Source: Lineus longissimus (Eukaryota; Nemertea; Pilidiophora; Heteronemertea; Lineidae). Taken from it: a stretch of DNA of 64,000 nucleotides. Shown piece after piece: positions 33,401 through 46,145 of the stretch. A model generated the notes under the pieces. It searched no databases. It saw only the letters and a list, made by a program, of their open reading frames with translations, and was not told the DNA's origin. The position numbers and the translations under genes were made by a program. The stretch covers positions 12,221,001-12,285,000 of the forward strand of contig NC_088326.1 in the NCBI RefSeq assembly GCF_910592395.1. The letters are read 5' to 3'. How positions within the stretch are numbered: the stretch's first letter is position 1; every line of letters starts with the position of its first letter.

Positions 33401-34813
33401 TGTTATAAATAACGTAGAAATATTCTTTGTTTGGGGGGATGACCGGTTAGGCGTTAACGACCATTCATAGCGCATTTCGTCCAATATTTGGTCCTTTGTG
33501 CCGTGTTTTCTGACCTCTTATTCTTAAGACAGATGTCCAGTGGCCGTTTGTCACATTATATAAGCAGTATCCACTGGTCAGTCATTGTACGATGTCCACT
33601 CAACCAGCTGCCCGAGTAACTGACGGACCTTGGTCAGCAGAATTTTGGGAAGGGGTGACATATACCTAACAAGGGGTCATTAATCGATGCCGGAGGGTGC
33701 AAAATTGCACCTGGAAGTTGTATCAAATAGGGAATGGCCTTTCCTTCCATTTGAAATCTCAATTATGGATTTTTTTTCAGCGACTAAATTGACAATTCAC
33801 CGCTATTTCAAAAAAAAATTTCCTTTGATTTGAAAACTGGGCCTATTACAATTTACATATTACCATAGGCCTACTCCCTTGACCAACTAAACCTCGAGGT
33901 TTTCCTTGGCCATGCCAAATGATTATTGATTAGCCGTTGTTTCAATGGTGCTATGATTAAACTGAAAATGTTATAACTTTCAATGTATCATCAGCATGAT
34001 TAGGGTTAAATTACATTTCCTTTGCCTGAAAGCCAGTTGTAAATAAGCAGGAAATGAAGTAGTAACAATATGCTAATTGCTGTTGATTATCCCAGCGTTT
34101 CGTTGGCGCGTTTGAATACCGGTAGCCATCGGGTTTTTCATAGGCTTCTTTAATATCACAAGGACCAACGTCCATTGCCCCATCAGGGTATCTGACCCCC
34201 GAGAACGTGAGATTGGAAGGTTATTGGTCGAAACGTGATATGCCCTTATATAGCCTGATGGCGATTAAAGCTTGACCAATGGGTATTGTTCTTTGTGTAT
34301 CTTGTTATGCGTGAGGGGAGTTTGATTTGGTTTGATGTGACGATTTTATCATGGAGAGGGGGAGCCACTAATGCGAGTTATCTTTCAGGAAAATATTTTT
34401 TCAGCTTATTTTATATGAACACAGTCGGCCATTAAAATAAATGAATCTAAAATAGAATCCTCTTCATTGCTTCACAAGGGGCTTTTCGCCATGTCTGCTT
34501 GGGATATGCTAGCCAAAATTGTATATAAAAATCTTGCTTTAAAAAGTTTTTTTCTTCAAGTATTGCCTCAGTATGGCGACAGCCAAGGTTAGTTACCTGG
34601 AAGAATTATATTGCAACCTTGTTCTTTCTGAAAGAGCAGCGCCCATACTTAAAACAGAAAATGTTGCATCATGAATACTTCTATCTTTACCATGAAGTAC
34701 TTTTGTTTATGTTTACAGTTTATTCTGTCTGAAGAATTGCTGATATGTGTCTCAGTCTGGTTGTTTCCCCTGTCTGGGGCTTTCCCTCTGTCTGGCTACC
34801 CGATCCGACCTCA
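30476..34813. other. 4.3 kb without recognised features
   Basis: No gene, repeat family or RNA could be supported. A GC-richer patch around 32500-32760 reads differently from its surroundings and could be a conserved non-coding element, but I cannot test that here. Confidence 0.5.
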
Positions 34814-35050
34814 AAAAGAAATCCATACGCCTCTCCTTTTGTCGTAGAAACCAATATCCAACAAAGACTGAATAAATACCAGTATGATATGTCTAGGGGA
34901 AGGGTATTTTATCCCGGGATATACAGAGAAAACTGGCCTGTCGGCTTGGAAAAGAAATCTATTTGACTCTAGTTTCATTTTGTCGTAGAAAGCGATATCC
35001 GACAAAGACAAATAAACACCAGTGTAATATATCCAGGGGGATGGTCTTCT
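34814..35050. repeat. Diverged ~137-bp tandem duplication
   Basis: TTTTGTCGTAGAAACCAATA and CCAACAAAGACTGAATAAAT recur as TTTTGTCGTAGAAAGCGATA and CCGACAAAGACAAATAAACA about 137 bp later. Open frames here span the duplication and are not supported as genes. Confidence 0.8.
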
Positions 35051-35559
35051 TCGAGACGATAGCGGGAATGAATGAAAAATTACCGTTGTTTTTTTCCGGA
35101 AAGACAGCCATATTTCATTGGGAGGGGCAAAAAAGTTGAACAGAGAGAGTACAGGAGGAAGAAGAATAAGAAATATATTCTGGTAGCAGTTGTTGCCGCC
35201 GTCAGCAGTAGTCACATGACCTGCTCTTCCATATTGGATGTTTGCTCTCCCCCTCAGGTAAAAAGACAATATGGTAATAACGTAACGTGATATTTCCCTG
35301 GCCGTCAGATATAAACATTATTATATTAACATTGCGAGGGGCTTGTTTGCCTCTGCAAATACTAGTCGTTCGGTTGGTCTCGGGCAACTGTGCAAAACTC
35401 AAAATGTATGTCCAACATTCTTTCTCCGATGTTATTGTACATTAACAGAGTGAGAACTGTATCTACAAAGACTGTATCCCCATGAAAGGAAACTGTCCTT
35501 CATATTTTTAAAGTTTTGAGAGTGATTCAGTTTCCAAAGCCAAATGAGGAGAGCGAAAA

Positions 35560-35690
35560 ACAATGCTCACAATTTTCAAATGTGAAAGACTGGGGAGGCC
35601 CATCAAGCCCAATGTCCAAGGCCAACTGTGGAGATTGAAACAGCACTTCTGCAATTCTCAAATGTGGAACTTCTGTACTGGTACAGTCTT
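35560..35690. repeat. Diverged ~80-bp tandem duplication
   Basis: CACAATTTTCAAATGTGAAA followed later by GCAATTCTCAAATGTGGAAC, with similar flanks (AACAATGCT / AGCACTTCT). Confidence 0.5.
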
Positions 35691-36249
35691 GATTTCTGAG
35701 ATAGTCCCTGGTGACTGACCGCATCTTGAGCCCATCGAACTCCCGTAGTGTTGATGCCTTGATAACAAAAATATCTCATATCAGCCAAAAATATCTCGAC
35801 ATCGACAAAAACATGCATAAAATGTAAGATTACTCCAGGCGTCAACTTTTGACCCCTACGGAAATAACTTGGAATCTTTTCGTCAGGTGGACGCTGTCTG
35901 AAAATAGACATTACATAATTAAAACTGAACATAAATATTGACGAACAAGAATTATCGCCCATTATCGGGAGGTCAGAGACAGTTTGATACAAAGATATGA
36001 ATTACACTGGACCCCAGCTGCTGAATTTCTGAAGAAACTGCAAACGATTTCTATAGTGGTTTGATATTTCCCAGGGTTTCGCACTGAATAAAAAAGAGTC
36101 TTAAAAAGTCATAACAATTCCCTTTAAAAACTTAAGACACTTAGAATAGACTATTTATCCAAGTTCTCCTAGGTCATTCAAACACACGTTATGCTTATGA
36201 GATGACAAATTTTTTATCTGGATATTTCAAACCTAAAGGATACTCAGAG

Positions 36250-36328
36250 GTGCTGAAATTGCCTGTAAGGGTTTCTTTTTTCAAAAGCTTGGCACACCCC
36301 CCTTCTCAAAATCCTGGATCCACCCCTG
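36250..36328 (-). mobile_element. CAGGGGTGGATCCAGG-type element fragment, reverse
   Basis: Ends CCTGGATCCACCCCTG. The word GAGGTGCTGAAATTG also matches CATTTCAACACCTCT of the 63-kb element in reverse. Confidence 0.5.
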
Positions 36329-36827
36329 AGAATCATTGGAATTTGTTAAGACATGTTAAACTTCAGCATGATTAAATGCCAAAAGGTATGATAACTAACC
36401 AACAAATGCTAGGGGTGACTAAAATTCTCAGAAAAAAGTTATTCATGAAAATGTAAGTACAGTCAGTGCATACAAAATAAAGCCTAAAGAAGATTTAATT
36501 GTGCACAAAACCCAGCAGCTTTGTAGACAGAAATGTATCAGTACTTCACATTTCAGCATTCAAGTTCACCCTAAAGCGATATCAACCTAAAATAGAGAAG
36601 ATTTTGGGTTTGCACGATTTAAATAGACTTGAAGCTTATCCTTGTTGATATTCCCCTCGAGCATCTTGAAAATATTGAAGAAAATCCACGTAATAGGAAT
36701 TAGGGGAAGGCTTGCACCTGAGGGTATTTGAGTTGTCCTGACCCATTATCTAAGGTCGAGTCTCCCATCAATGAGGGGTGGAATTCTCTCTGTCACAAGT
36801 TCAGGGCTGTATTTAACATTTTGATCC

Positions 36828-36840
36828 GGGGGGGGGGGGG
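36828..36840 (+). repeat. Poly(G) run of 13
   Basis: Follows TTTGATCC and precedes CAGTAAGC, close to the start of a reverse family B copy. Confidence 0.95.
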
Positions 36841-36925
36841 CAGTAAGCTCTCTTTGGCAGCAGAACACCACTTTTCGTCTCAAACCCCTCCCCCCGCTAA
36901 ATACCGCCTGAAGTTTGATGGATAC

Positions 36926-37110
36926 TACAGTGGAACCCCAGTAACATGACCACTCATGGGACCGAGGTTGAATGGTCGCGTTACCGGGGTGGTCACGTTG
37001 GTGAAGTTGAAAATCCAAAAAAATATTTGGACTCAGAAATGTTTTCATCCTGATTCGGAAAATTTTTCAAAGCCAAATTTTTTTGGGGGGCTTTTTTAAT
37101 CCCACAAAAT
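36926..37110 (-). mobile_element. Family B element, reverse copy
   Basis: Starts TACAGTGGAACCCCAGTAAC, then CATGGGACCGAGGTTGAATG, then CAAAGCCAAATTTTTTTGGG. This is the reverse complement of the other copies, with a well preserved terminus. Confidence 0.8.
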
Positions 37111-40100
37111 ATCACGCCAACATCCAAATAACAGTCTCTATACCCATACCTAATCATACTACAAGTCATCATCAAGCTTCCCCTGATTCTGATCAGGTAA
37201 TAGCTTCAGGGAGATGGAGAATGATGTGGATTTTGCTCATAATGACATTTTATGAAATTTGATGGACATGCCCTAAAGCCTAAATACTAATTCAGATATT
37301 AACTCAAATGCAGTGAAAGCAGATATTTTCAAATTGGTTTTTCCAATAAGAATATTAATTCTTGTGATTTATCATTCCAAAATCTGCAAAAATAAAACAC
37401 CAACAAATATTTTGCTCTTACCGGTATAGAGCCACATACCAGTAGTCACATAGTCTTTCAAAAGTAATACTGGGCTGTAAAGGTCAATTTTTCATGTCAT
37501 TGCCCAGAGACGTAATGAAGACATAGCAATGGGCCCCATGAGACGAGAATCCTATCGATTTATCTGATATAATCAATACGACGTGATCTTTGGCAAAATA
37601 AAATAGTCTGGTTCAGAGACGGTGTAAACCTGTCACAGTGTTGGAAAGGTGATAGAGGGAAAGCCAAGCATGTTCGGCATCTTTGGTCTTCTTTGCTGAA
37701 AATCACTGGACTCGATCTTTGGCAATAAACAAAATCTTGTCCTTCGGAAAGGACGTCCAGATCATCCCTATAGAAAACTGATAGAATCTTTTGATCAAGG
37801 TCGAAACTTTCAACTACAGAATTGAAAAGAAATCTATACGTTTTTATTTTTGCTACTTGCGGAAGACGTGAGGAGGATCTAAAACAGAAGTGACCACTTC
37901 ATAGGTCAGTATGGCAATATTTTCTTTGAATTATCTATTGGGTCATTTCATAAGAATTATTGAGGTGTAGGAATAGGTAACAATACTTTGCATCCACCCA
38001 ACACAATTGTAACATTTTTTATCCATGATAATCAAAACAAACCTTTTTTTTAACTGAGGTGAGAGACACTTACAAGTTACATTGTATAAAGAGGCAGACG
38101 TAGCTGCTTACTAGGGGGGGGTAGCAAAATGACACTTTGTGAAATTTTCCGGCCAAAATCTGATTAAAAACACATTTTTGGGGTAAAATCTGGTGGGATT
38201 TGCCCCCTGCCCCCTGCCCCTCAGCTAGCTAGGCCCAAGAGAGGGACCCCTGATGAAAAACACCGAAAAAATTAAAACATGATTTGATGTTCAGTGTGTC
38301 ATCTTGGCTCCAGCCTCTCACTTGACCAGCATCCAGCCTCTCTTTGTCCGGTGATACTTCATTATTGAAAAGACGCAATATCAATAGACACAGGGAGATT
38401 CTACAGAAGAATGGAGTGACCACTCAATACAACAATATGTTGACATTGACTTGACCAGGCTGCAGAAACAAAGGTGATTCCATCTTAGGGTCTAAAAATA
38501 TTTCTTTTGTTGAGAAATATTACTGACCAATTGCACAATTGAATAATAAACGCAATGCAACCTGTCAAATTAACGGGACGGGATTAAATTCTCTTTTGTC
38601 TCATTTTGCAGTTTTAATGGAGAAGATGGGAAGTGATATTGCGGGTATTTAAAGTCGACACAGGTGGATGATGATAGCGATGAGTTTGAAGGTTGGCGTG
38701 CGCCAGAAGGATGCACAGACAATTAGAAGATGGGTACAATGAGCAGACGTACAATAAGGGAAAGGTTGTGTGCAAAAAGTCTGCAGGAGATGAGGGATTG
38801 CGACATTAGTGGTAAGCATGATGTCAAATGTCACAATGCCTCGGCATTTTGTTTACGATTTCTTGAATACCAGTATGCTATTTATTTGGAGAATTGATAA
38901 TGCTTGTCTGGAGTTAGGGGCCAACTGCAGTGTGAAGGGAAGGGGTCATAGAATCACCTAATGAAAACAAATGTTTGCTAATATACTATCATGCCCCTTT
39001 TACATGAATAGCAAGGAACTGTATACTCCACTGGTGAAGGGGGTGAGGGAGGGGGGGTCATAAAATCTTTGACAATGCAAGATGTGGTGGCAATTTAGCT
39101 TAAACAGGATCACCGTTTCAGAGGTGGCATTCTGTGCACAGACTAATGGTTATTCATGACGGAAAGACGGCAAGGTCATTGTGACTGGGATTGCCGTTTT
39201 AATGGAACGTTGGCGATCTAATGACTTCTGACCATCACCAGATAGGAAAAGAAGCCAGCAAGTTGTGCCAGAGATGTGTCTTCGTTACCTAAAGCCCTGA
39301 ATAAGGGGGCAAAAGCTTCTAGGGGTAGAAAATTGTTCAAATTCTGATGGATTTGAAGGTGTATGACCGTCATCTTTCCGTAACATACCATAAGAATACA
39401 TCTCTTGCTCATTTGTCATCTTCAACCGTTTGAAGCTGACCAACGACTATCCATAACCCGTCACAACTGGTCATCATTTCCCCCGAGCCATGACAGACCA
39501 AACGTTTACAAGGTCTCGTTCAAACGTCCACCGTCAAAGTGGACTTTCTTTTAGATCTGACAAGCCCTGTCGCGATCCCTTTATCGTAACGGAGAGAGTG
39601 CGTACCACAAAGAACCGCCCATCGTCAGGAGCAGGCTTGTTTTGTTTGCCTCCGTAAGCATCTCTTCGGTAATTTACGCGTATGCTTACCGTAAATAAAG
39701 CTAATTTGGATTGGTCATTTCACTAGTGGACGACGGGCGAGGGTAATAGGTCTACTTTATAGTAACATGCACAAAAACTTAGGGAAACTAACTGTGATGT
39801 AAGTGCCATATGTATGTGGCCAAGTTAAAGTAATATACTGCAAACCAGGAAATTTCAAGAACAATTTATTTCCACATTTTGACCTGCAAAATTCACAAAT
39901 ATAAGATGCTGCTGAACTAAATTTTATTGTTTGTGATGTGGTACATCACATTGCTCAAACTTTTGATTATTACAGGGGCCTATGCATTCCTTTGCAGTTG
40001 TGAACGAGAACTCTAGAGTATCAATATCAACAAGTTATGTACTGACAAGTCTTACTCGCCCAAACAAATTACTCCAACTTTTGATTATTTGGGTCTCCTT

Positions 40101-40299
40101 GCTGTTTTTAGTTTGTCTGTTCCTCGCCGTCATCGGGAGTACCAACAAGTTGTTCACGATGTAAACTGAGCGTTAAGCGACTGTACAACTTCTTGACATG
40201 TCTCGTGATTGTTGTGACGTGTCCTCGGTCCCATGACCACAGAACGTCATCAATACTGCCAAAACATCAATAGATATCGGACCGCAGCTGCGGTTACAT
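37111..40299. other. No gene recognised
   Basis: AT-rich sequence, with a C/G-rich patch (CCCCCTGCCCCCTGCCCC) near 38203 and CCGTCATCTTTCC near 39370. No exon set could be built. Confidence 0.5.
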
Positions 40300-40899
40300 G
40301 TGACTGGTCGCCTGGCCACTCATGCGACTGGTCCCCTGCCTACTCAAGCAGACGTTGGTTATTTAATCTGGACGAACGATTGCGCTAACCAATCAGGACG
40401 GCTCGTATTCTCGACGGAACAAATATATATCGAAGCGAACAAAGCAAGCGCTCTTTTGATCGCCATGGTGAGTTTACTTGGCGAACGAATCAGTATGTCA
40501 AGCCTTATTAGGAAAATAAGCTCGGCCATTTTGTCCTGGTCGTACGAGCTTGGTACAGGAGAAAATGGTAAAACGTTTAAAGCAATGGTTTTGGAAGACC
40601 GGCTGACCATAACTTTTTGCGGTAAAGATCTTAAAATCATCAAAAAAGCTTGCATCAAGTTTTTGGTTCATTTCAAATTCTTCCCTCCAAAGAACACCAA
40701 CAACTTATACTTTGATGAAATCTGCCTTTGGAGAAATGGAGAAACTAAGGCTAACAGTTTCTTGTCGGACGTCAATAAGGATGGCGGTTTCTTTGGCAGT
40801 TACCACCCTAATTATCGGAGCGGACAGAAACGTCACTGGGAAACAATGGCGGCATTGACAGCTGACGCAAACAGAAATGCGCCGCTCTGGCCCTTGTGA
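40300..40899 (+). CDS. Unrecognised 199-codon open frame
   Basis: The longest open frame between 14 and 64 kb that is not made of repeats. It starts MTGRLATHATG and ends NAPLWPL. It has no recognisable domain, signal peptide or membrane segment. An internal ATG at 40465 is in good Kozak context, but the following GTGAGT is a strong splice donor, which argues that the frame is fortuitous. Some stretches are Lys- and Phe-rich. Could be an exon, a decayed gene or chance. Confidence 0.15.
   Translation: MTGRLATHATGPLPTQADVGYLIWTNDCANQSGRLVFSTEQIYIEANKASALLIAMVSLLGERISMSSLIRKISSAILSWSYELGTGENGKTFKAMVLEDRLTITFCGKDLKIIKKACIKFLVHFKFFPPKNTNNLYFDEICLWRNGETKANSFLSDVNKDGGFFGSYHPNYRSGQKRHWETMAALTADANRNAPLWPL
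40386..40473 (+). promoter_or_regulatory. Candidate promoter: CCAAT box, TATA-like run, ATG and splice donor
   Basis: AACCAATCAGG at 40388-40398 is a perfect NF-Y-type box. AAATATATAT follows at 40421-40430. GATCGCCATG then runs directly into the donor-like GTGAGT (40468-40473). The layout would fit a first exon ending just after an ATG. No downstream coding exon was identified. Confidence 0.25.
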
Positions 40900-43800
40900 C
40901 CCCTGCTGACCAACGGTCATTCGCAGTTATGACAACTTGACATTGGCCAGTCATATTTTCAATATCTGCCAATCGTTGAATATTGCTATAGAAATGGGAA
41001 GGTTCTTTTGGGGGCTGGCTTAATATGTGAATGAAGTGGCTTATTATAAGTGCAACATAAACAAGCGAATTTTGTTGCTTTGACCTATGACTATAATTGC
41101 AGCTATGTGTGATAAAGATATCTCTTGTCTTCACGTAATACTAATAACTGCTGTGTTGAAGCTTCAAACCGTCAGTCCCTACAGAAACAAGCGTCAATTC
41201 TTTAATGGGCTTTTCTCCCTGACTAAGTGTTAATCACGCATCTGTGTAACCGTGGCGATTGACATGTGACCCGCCCGACACCGCGGTGGACCCTCCAATT
41301 AGAAGAGGACACTCGCTAATGGTCAGAACTGACCGGGGAAATTGGCGTGCCCCTGCCACGGGCGACGTGGCACTAATGTCACTTTTTCTAAATAAGGTGC
41401 TTGTCAGTAAATTAACAAGATATGGTCACTTGATGAAGACACACAAACTCATCAGAGGCTGTTAGAGCCAGATGGGGTTCAACCCTTTCAGGTGGAGGAA
41501 GGTTTCCTGGCACAAGCCGGTGAGATTTGCTAAAAAATCAGGAAAAAATAATGACAAATTGATGGATGGGACCAAATTTCTCATGTCCAAATCTACCCAT
41601 TTAGGAGCTCAAACTTGTAAAAGGCCCATGCAGATTCAATACTTTGGTGGTCTCTTCCTTGAAAATGACACCGCTGTGCTGGGGGAAGAGAATACTTGCA
41701 ATTTTTGGCAGAGCCAGATGATCTCAGGTGATCTTCAGCAAAACTATTTCTACCATTTTGTTGTCACAATGGTGCATATTGAGAAGAACATATATCTGAA
41801 AGGGTGGGAGGGGGTCATTTCATTATGAATAATGATAAATTGATGTTAATATCAGTCTATAGAGTCTTGGAACGCCACGCCCTGAAAGGTTTCAGCAGGG
41901 AGGTGGTCAACCGGTGACAAAAATAGTTCTTGACTAATATGACATTGATGTTATGTACAGCAGTGCAGAGCCATTGCTGAAAGAACTTATTATAAAATCA
42001 ATTAGCTGGCCAAAGCTTCTCCCCAGAAATAGCCCCAGCGCAGGAAGATGACTCCCAAACCGACTAGCAAACTTGATCCCTGGATGAGTAACTTGTAAAT
42101 CATGAACGTAACTTTGGATAATTTGAGTGAGTCAGATGCCGGAGTGACCAATGCGGGACTTGCAGTTGCATGCCATATTTAGCGCTTGACCACATGTAAT
42201 GTATTGGAAGGGTTGGAACTTCTTTTGGTTTTGTTGATGGAATACATTGCCTGGTGCTGCCACTCAGTATATCTATCACTACAATCATAGAATATATGAT
42301 CAGACAACAGCTGATGACATTTATATACATACCATTTGAAATACGGATAACAGAACTGTAAATGGGATATTTTGTTCTAGCGCAGTGATATCCGTTATCA
42401 TCTCGAACCAAAATCAGGCCAACGATATTCTAACCAACATCCCCCCCATCTTGGTGAAAATAACCCGCCGACCCCATCCACTTTAAACAGCTTCCATAAC
42501 CCCCCCAGAGACATATACACCATACATTTTCTTAATAAAAATTTATCAAGATTCTTTATGGGGGTTTGGATAGATTGATGCGCGGCAGGATTGAGGTCAT
42601 ATATCCCCCTTGGGTCTCGTCCGACGCCAGCCGATCATACACAAGTAATGTGGACGGAAATCATCATCGGAGTTTCGAACGGACAAAGATGTATACAGTT
42701 GTGGTGAAGCCAATCAGATTTAGTCTCTTGGAAGGTGGGGATCTGGAGAGAGAGATCCTCCTTGACTTCACTTACCTCTTCTATAGCCCTAAACTGCAAG
42801 CACTGATCTGAATTAGAGTTACAAACAAATTAAAAAAGGGGCCATGATTTCGTTGCCTCTGCCTATTTTGAAATATCACCCACCCCTGCAAGTTTCTAGT
42901 TTGTTACTTTTCAGTTTCGAAATCTACCCGACCAGATCCAAGCCCGCTGTGTTGTTTCCCACACTAAACCAATTACTGAACATCCACCCCCAAAACGTCA
43001 CGATAACTCAAGTTGAGAAGTCTGCCCAGTCCCGTGTCCTTTTGTAAAAACATTGTCTGCATTGACAATAGTGACCAGTGGTCAGGAATTAGTGCACACC
43101 GGACATCATGGAGAGTCTGCAGGCTTTTCACCCACACAGGAAGTTAGTGCCGTAACGAAACTGACCCCTGGTCAAGCGAATTGCTTGAGGGTCTCCCCGA
43201 ACTTTTCTTTTGGAAATTGCTGTAGTTTACTTTTTACATTTTAAAGATAAAAATTCTGTAATAAAGTAAATTTGGTGTTGAATTAAGGAAATTCCCTGCC
43301 CTGAAATGAAACTGCTAGTATGTTTAGCTGAGAAGTTTCCAAACAGTTGAAAAGAGCTCCTGGTCAAGCGAATTGCTCCGGGCAAATTGGAAAATTATGA
43401 CTTGAGGTGGTTTTGATATGCTCCTAAGCAAGCTATCTAATGATTAAGATTATTGTTATAAAGAAATGAGGGTGTTGAATTGTTTTGTTTACCTGCAAGG
43501 GCCCACATCCGCTGATGTTTAATTTCAAATTCCCTTTCTTAATCGCATTGTTAAAAATCTGATTAAATCGTCTTGGAATATGCCAAGGTGCAGTCTCGTG
43601 TTGGACAATGGACCAGTAAGTTTATCATCCACCTCTTTCATAAATCCATCGTCAAATAATCATCTTAAAATAATCAAACACTCGCTACAAATCGCCAGCA
43701 GTTTTCCTCATTATATCTTTTGTCAGCTAATGAGCCACCAGTCCCAGAAAGTACCGGTCAGTCTCTGAGCATCCGAGGCATGGTCAATTTTATAGGTTTA

Positions 43801-45825
43801 GTCTTGCGTCTTAACAATGGGCAAGTCAAATTCTGACCATCACGCTACACCGGTTTTGTAAGAAGTGTCCTGCACCTAAACAAAAGACTGCAAAGTTTCA
43901 AAATAGCGGAAGCCTGGTCACTTGATGATATCAAATACACAATGGCTGAATCGATTCCAGGGAACCAGGGCAGTGGTCAGATGCAGTCTTGTGCCATGAC
44001 AATGGTTTGGTCAGTCCCGATTCAGAACCTGAGGTCACTTAAAGATGCAACTTGTTTCTTAACAATAACTGGTCAGTTTCTAATTCTTTTATCATGGCGT
44101 TTGCCTTTTGTGCTTTCATTAAAATTGTCAAGTCTGGCGTTTTTCGTTGAAATTACAGCTGGCGGGCGACCAGATCCTGCGGCCACTGCCCACTGTCCAG
44201 CTGCGCTGACCATCACGCTCATTAACAGCAGGAAACCTTCTTTTATAAAACAACAAAGAAATTCATAACTGTAACCGATTAAATCGTCAAATCTTGTTTT
44301 CGATTCTTTGGCCATGTGGCGTTTATTTGTCCGTTTGTATCCTCGGACAAAGCGTTTGTTTGCAGTGGACAATGACACCGACCTGGGCTTAATCAAAATT
44401 GAATCGGATATTGTGCGATTGTGGTTTTTGGCGATTATTATAGGCACTGACCAGCGGTCGCTGACATGGGAGTAATGTCCCCGACATTTCCCCCCCATGT
44501 TTCTGTCAAAATATGATAGATCACGTCTCCTTTGATAATATTTGCTTGAACACCTAGGAAGAATATTAATCTTTAATGGCTGAGAACTGACCAATGTTCT
44601 TACATTATGAGACCTCAAAATGAAATTTACTTTTGGAATTAAAAATTATAGCACATAGTCAAAGTTCTTATTTCATTATTCTTCCATTGGTTCTGACATT
44701 TCTAAATTTAGATGCCAAATTTCTGTGGCTGTTTTCAATTTTCAAGAATTGCAAAAGGATTTTTTGGGAAATTTTTGCAAATCACAAAACTAAAAAGGTG
44801 CAAAGATTTGGCCGATTGGACGTCAGACAACTAAAGAATCATGTTGGTCGGAATTCGAATCCTCCATTGTTTAGACACAAGACAGGTCTTATAAAATTGT
44901 TCAGTTCATTTTGAGTTAGTTAGGTGAAGAATACTTCCAACTCATTTGCTATCGTCATTTAGTCCTGTCTATTAAGGCCAATATCGGTTGTCTCTCAAAG
45001 TGATAGAAGCATTTTAGTCTCGTCAATTATCATTCGATTAGGAGATAATACTGCTCTCCGTCACTTTCGATTTTAGCAGACGTCGATAAGTTCTCAGAGT
45101 GGTAATCGCCTTCGATGGGATTCCGACTTTGCGGTTTACGTTGTCACATGTTTTTACTGAGAGACACATTGACCCGTGGTCAGACTGCTAAAACCAAGGC
45201 CAAGTATAGAGTGAAATAGTACATTTGTTGAAGTTTTTACAACTAATCAATGATTTTAGCCTTGTTTTGTTTTGAGAACCTGTTACGACCAGGTGACCAG
45301 TGACCAGCGACCAGTGTGTTCCGTCCAAAAGAATATATCGGTGTTGGTGGCACATTGGTGACCAACTCCTCATTGACCGCACACTGGGATTTTCTGGCAT
45401 TCCAGCGCTGACAGCAAAAAATCTTGTCTGGACACCAGAGTTGTCACCAGTGTGGTGTGCAAGCTTTAGGATATTCTGTAAAATGGTCAATAGATTCTAC
45501 ATCAGCAAGCAATGTGATCTATTCTACTTATGTAATAAATGGATTGCCTATGGATTTGATTTACCTAAAACAGTGGTTTTACGGGTATAGTTCTTGTTAA
45601 AAATTACTTCGATTTTAAATCGTTGGTGGGTTTCCCAGAAACAAACAATCCTCTCATTTGGCCTTGTGAAAAGAATGCGTGGGAATCCACCTGTGAAGCC
45701 ACTCAATAAATCAGCGGTGAAATTAACACAGGTTTGGCCCCTTGCCTCCTTTCTTAAATGGATTAGTAAGAAATGGACAAGTTCGCGAGAAATGACAGAT
45801 GCAGAAATGACGGAATGACGTGAAG
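40900..45825. other. No confident gene; many TGACC/GGTCA words
   Basis: Contains the weak signal-peptide candidate. Also a duplicated CTGGTCAAGCGAATTGCT (about 43171 and 43352) and numerous diverged words of the type GACAATGGNCCAGT and TGACCAGTGGTCA, suggesting a very old repeat. Confidence 0.45.
44157..44315 (-). CDS. Candidate signal-peptide exon
   Basis: Minus-strand ATG in a strong Kozak context (CGCCACATGG) opens a 53-codon frame ending exactly before a donor-like AGCT|GTAATT. It contains the hydrophobic stretch FLLLMSVMVSAAG. This would fit a first coding exon of a secreted protein. No downstream exon was identified, so this is weak. Confidence 0.15.
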
Positions 45826-46145
45826 ATGATCAAGAATTATCTTGAAGAATGTTGGGCTATATCGTCTGGTAGTTCCACTTTCATCACTTTGCCGACTGGT
45901 GAAATGACTTGCTGGCCTTTCAATAATCTACAAATGACTTGTGTTATCTTGGCTGGTTTTCCAGCCAAAGTTCCAATCTCAGAGCTTTCTCTCCTACGAA
46001 AATGACTTCCTGACTTCCTGACTTCTGGCTGATCATGATATTGAAGAATGTTGGGTTATATATCAACTGGTAGTTCCACTCTCACGAACTTTCTGGTGAA
46101 GCGACAAACTGAAATGCTTGACAAATGGCTTGGGTTATCTTGTGG
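45826..46145. repeat. Diverged ~200-bp tandem duplication
   Basis: TTGAAGAATGTTGGGCTATA and CTGGTAGTTCCACTTTCA (45841 onward) recur as TTGAAGAATGTTGGGTTATA and CTGGTAGTTCCACTCTCA (46041 onward), followed by TGGTGAA and a TGTTATCTTG or GGTTATCTTG match. Confidence 0.8.

Noticed and set aside
34811-35269. 152-codon minus-strand frame
   Set aside because: Spans a diverged 137-bp duplication, with no recognisable domain and low-complexity composition.
44073-44618. 181-codon minus-strand frame as a whole
   Set aside because: No recognisable domain and basic, compositionally random. Only the internal segment 44157-44315 was kept as a weak candidate exon.
44800-44870. tRNA-like TTCGAATCC near 44856
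   Set aside because: Only the T-loop word matches. The A box and stems do not form, so it is treated as chance.
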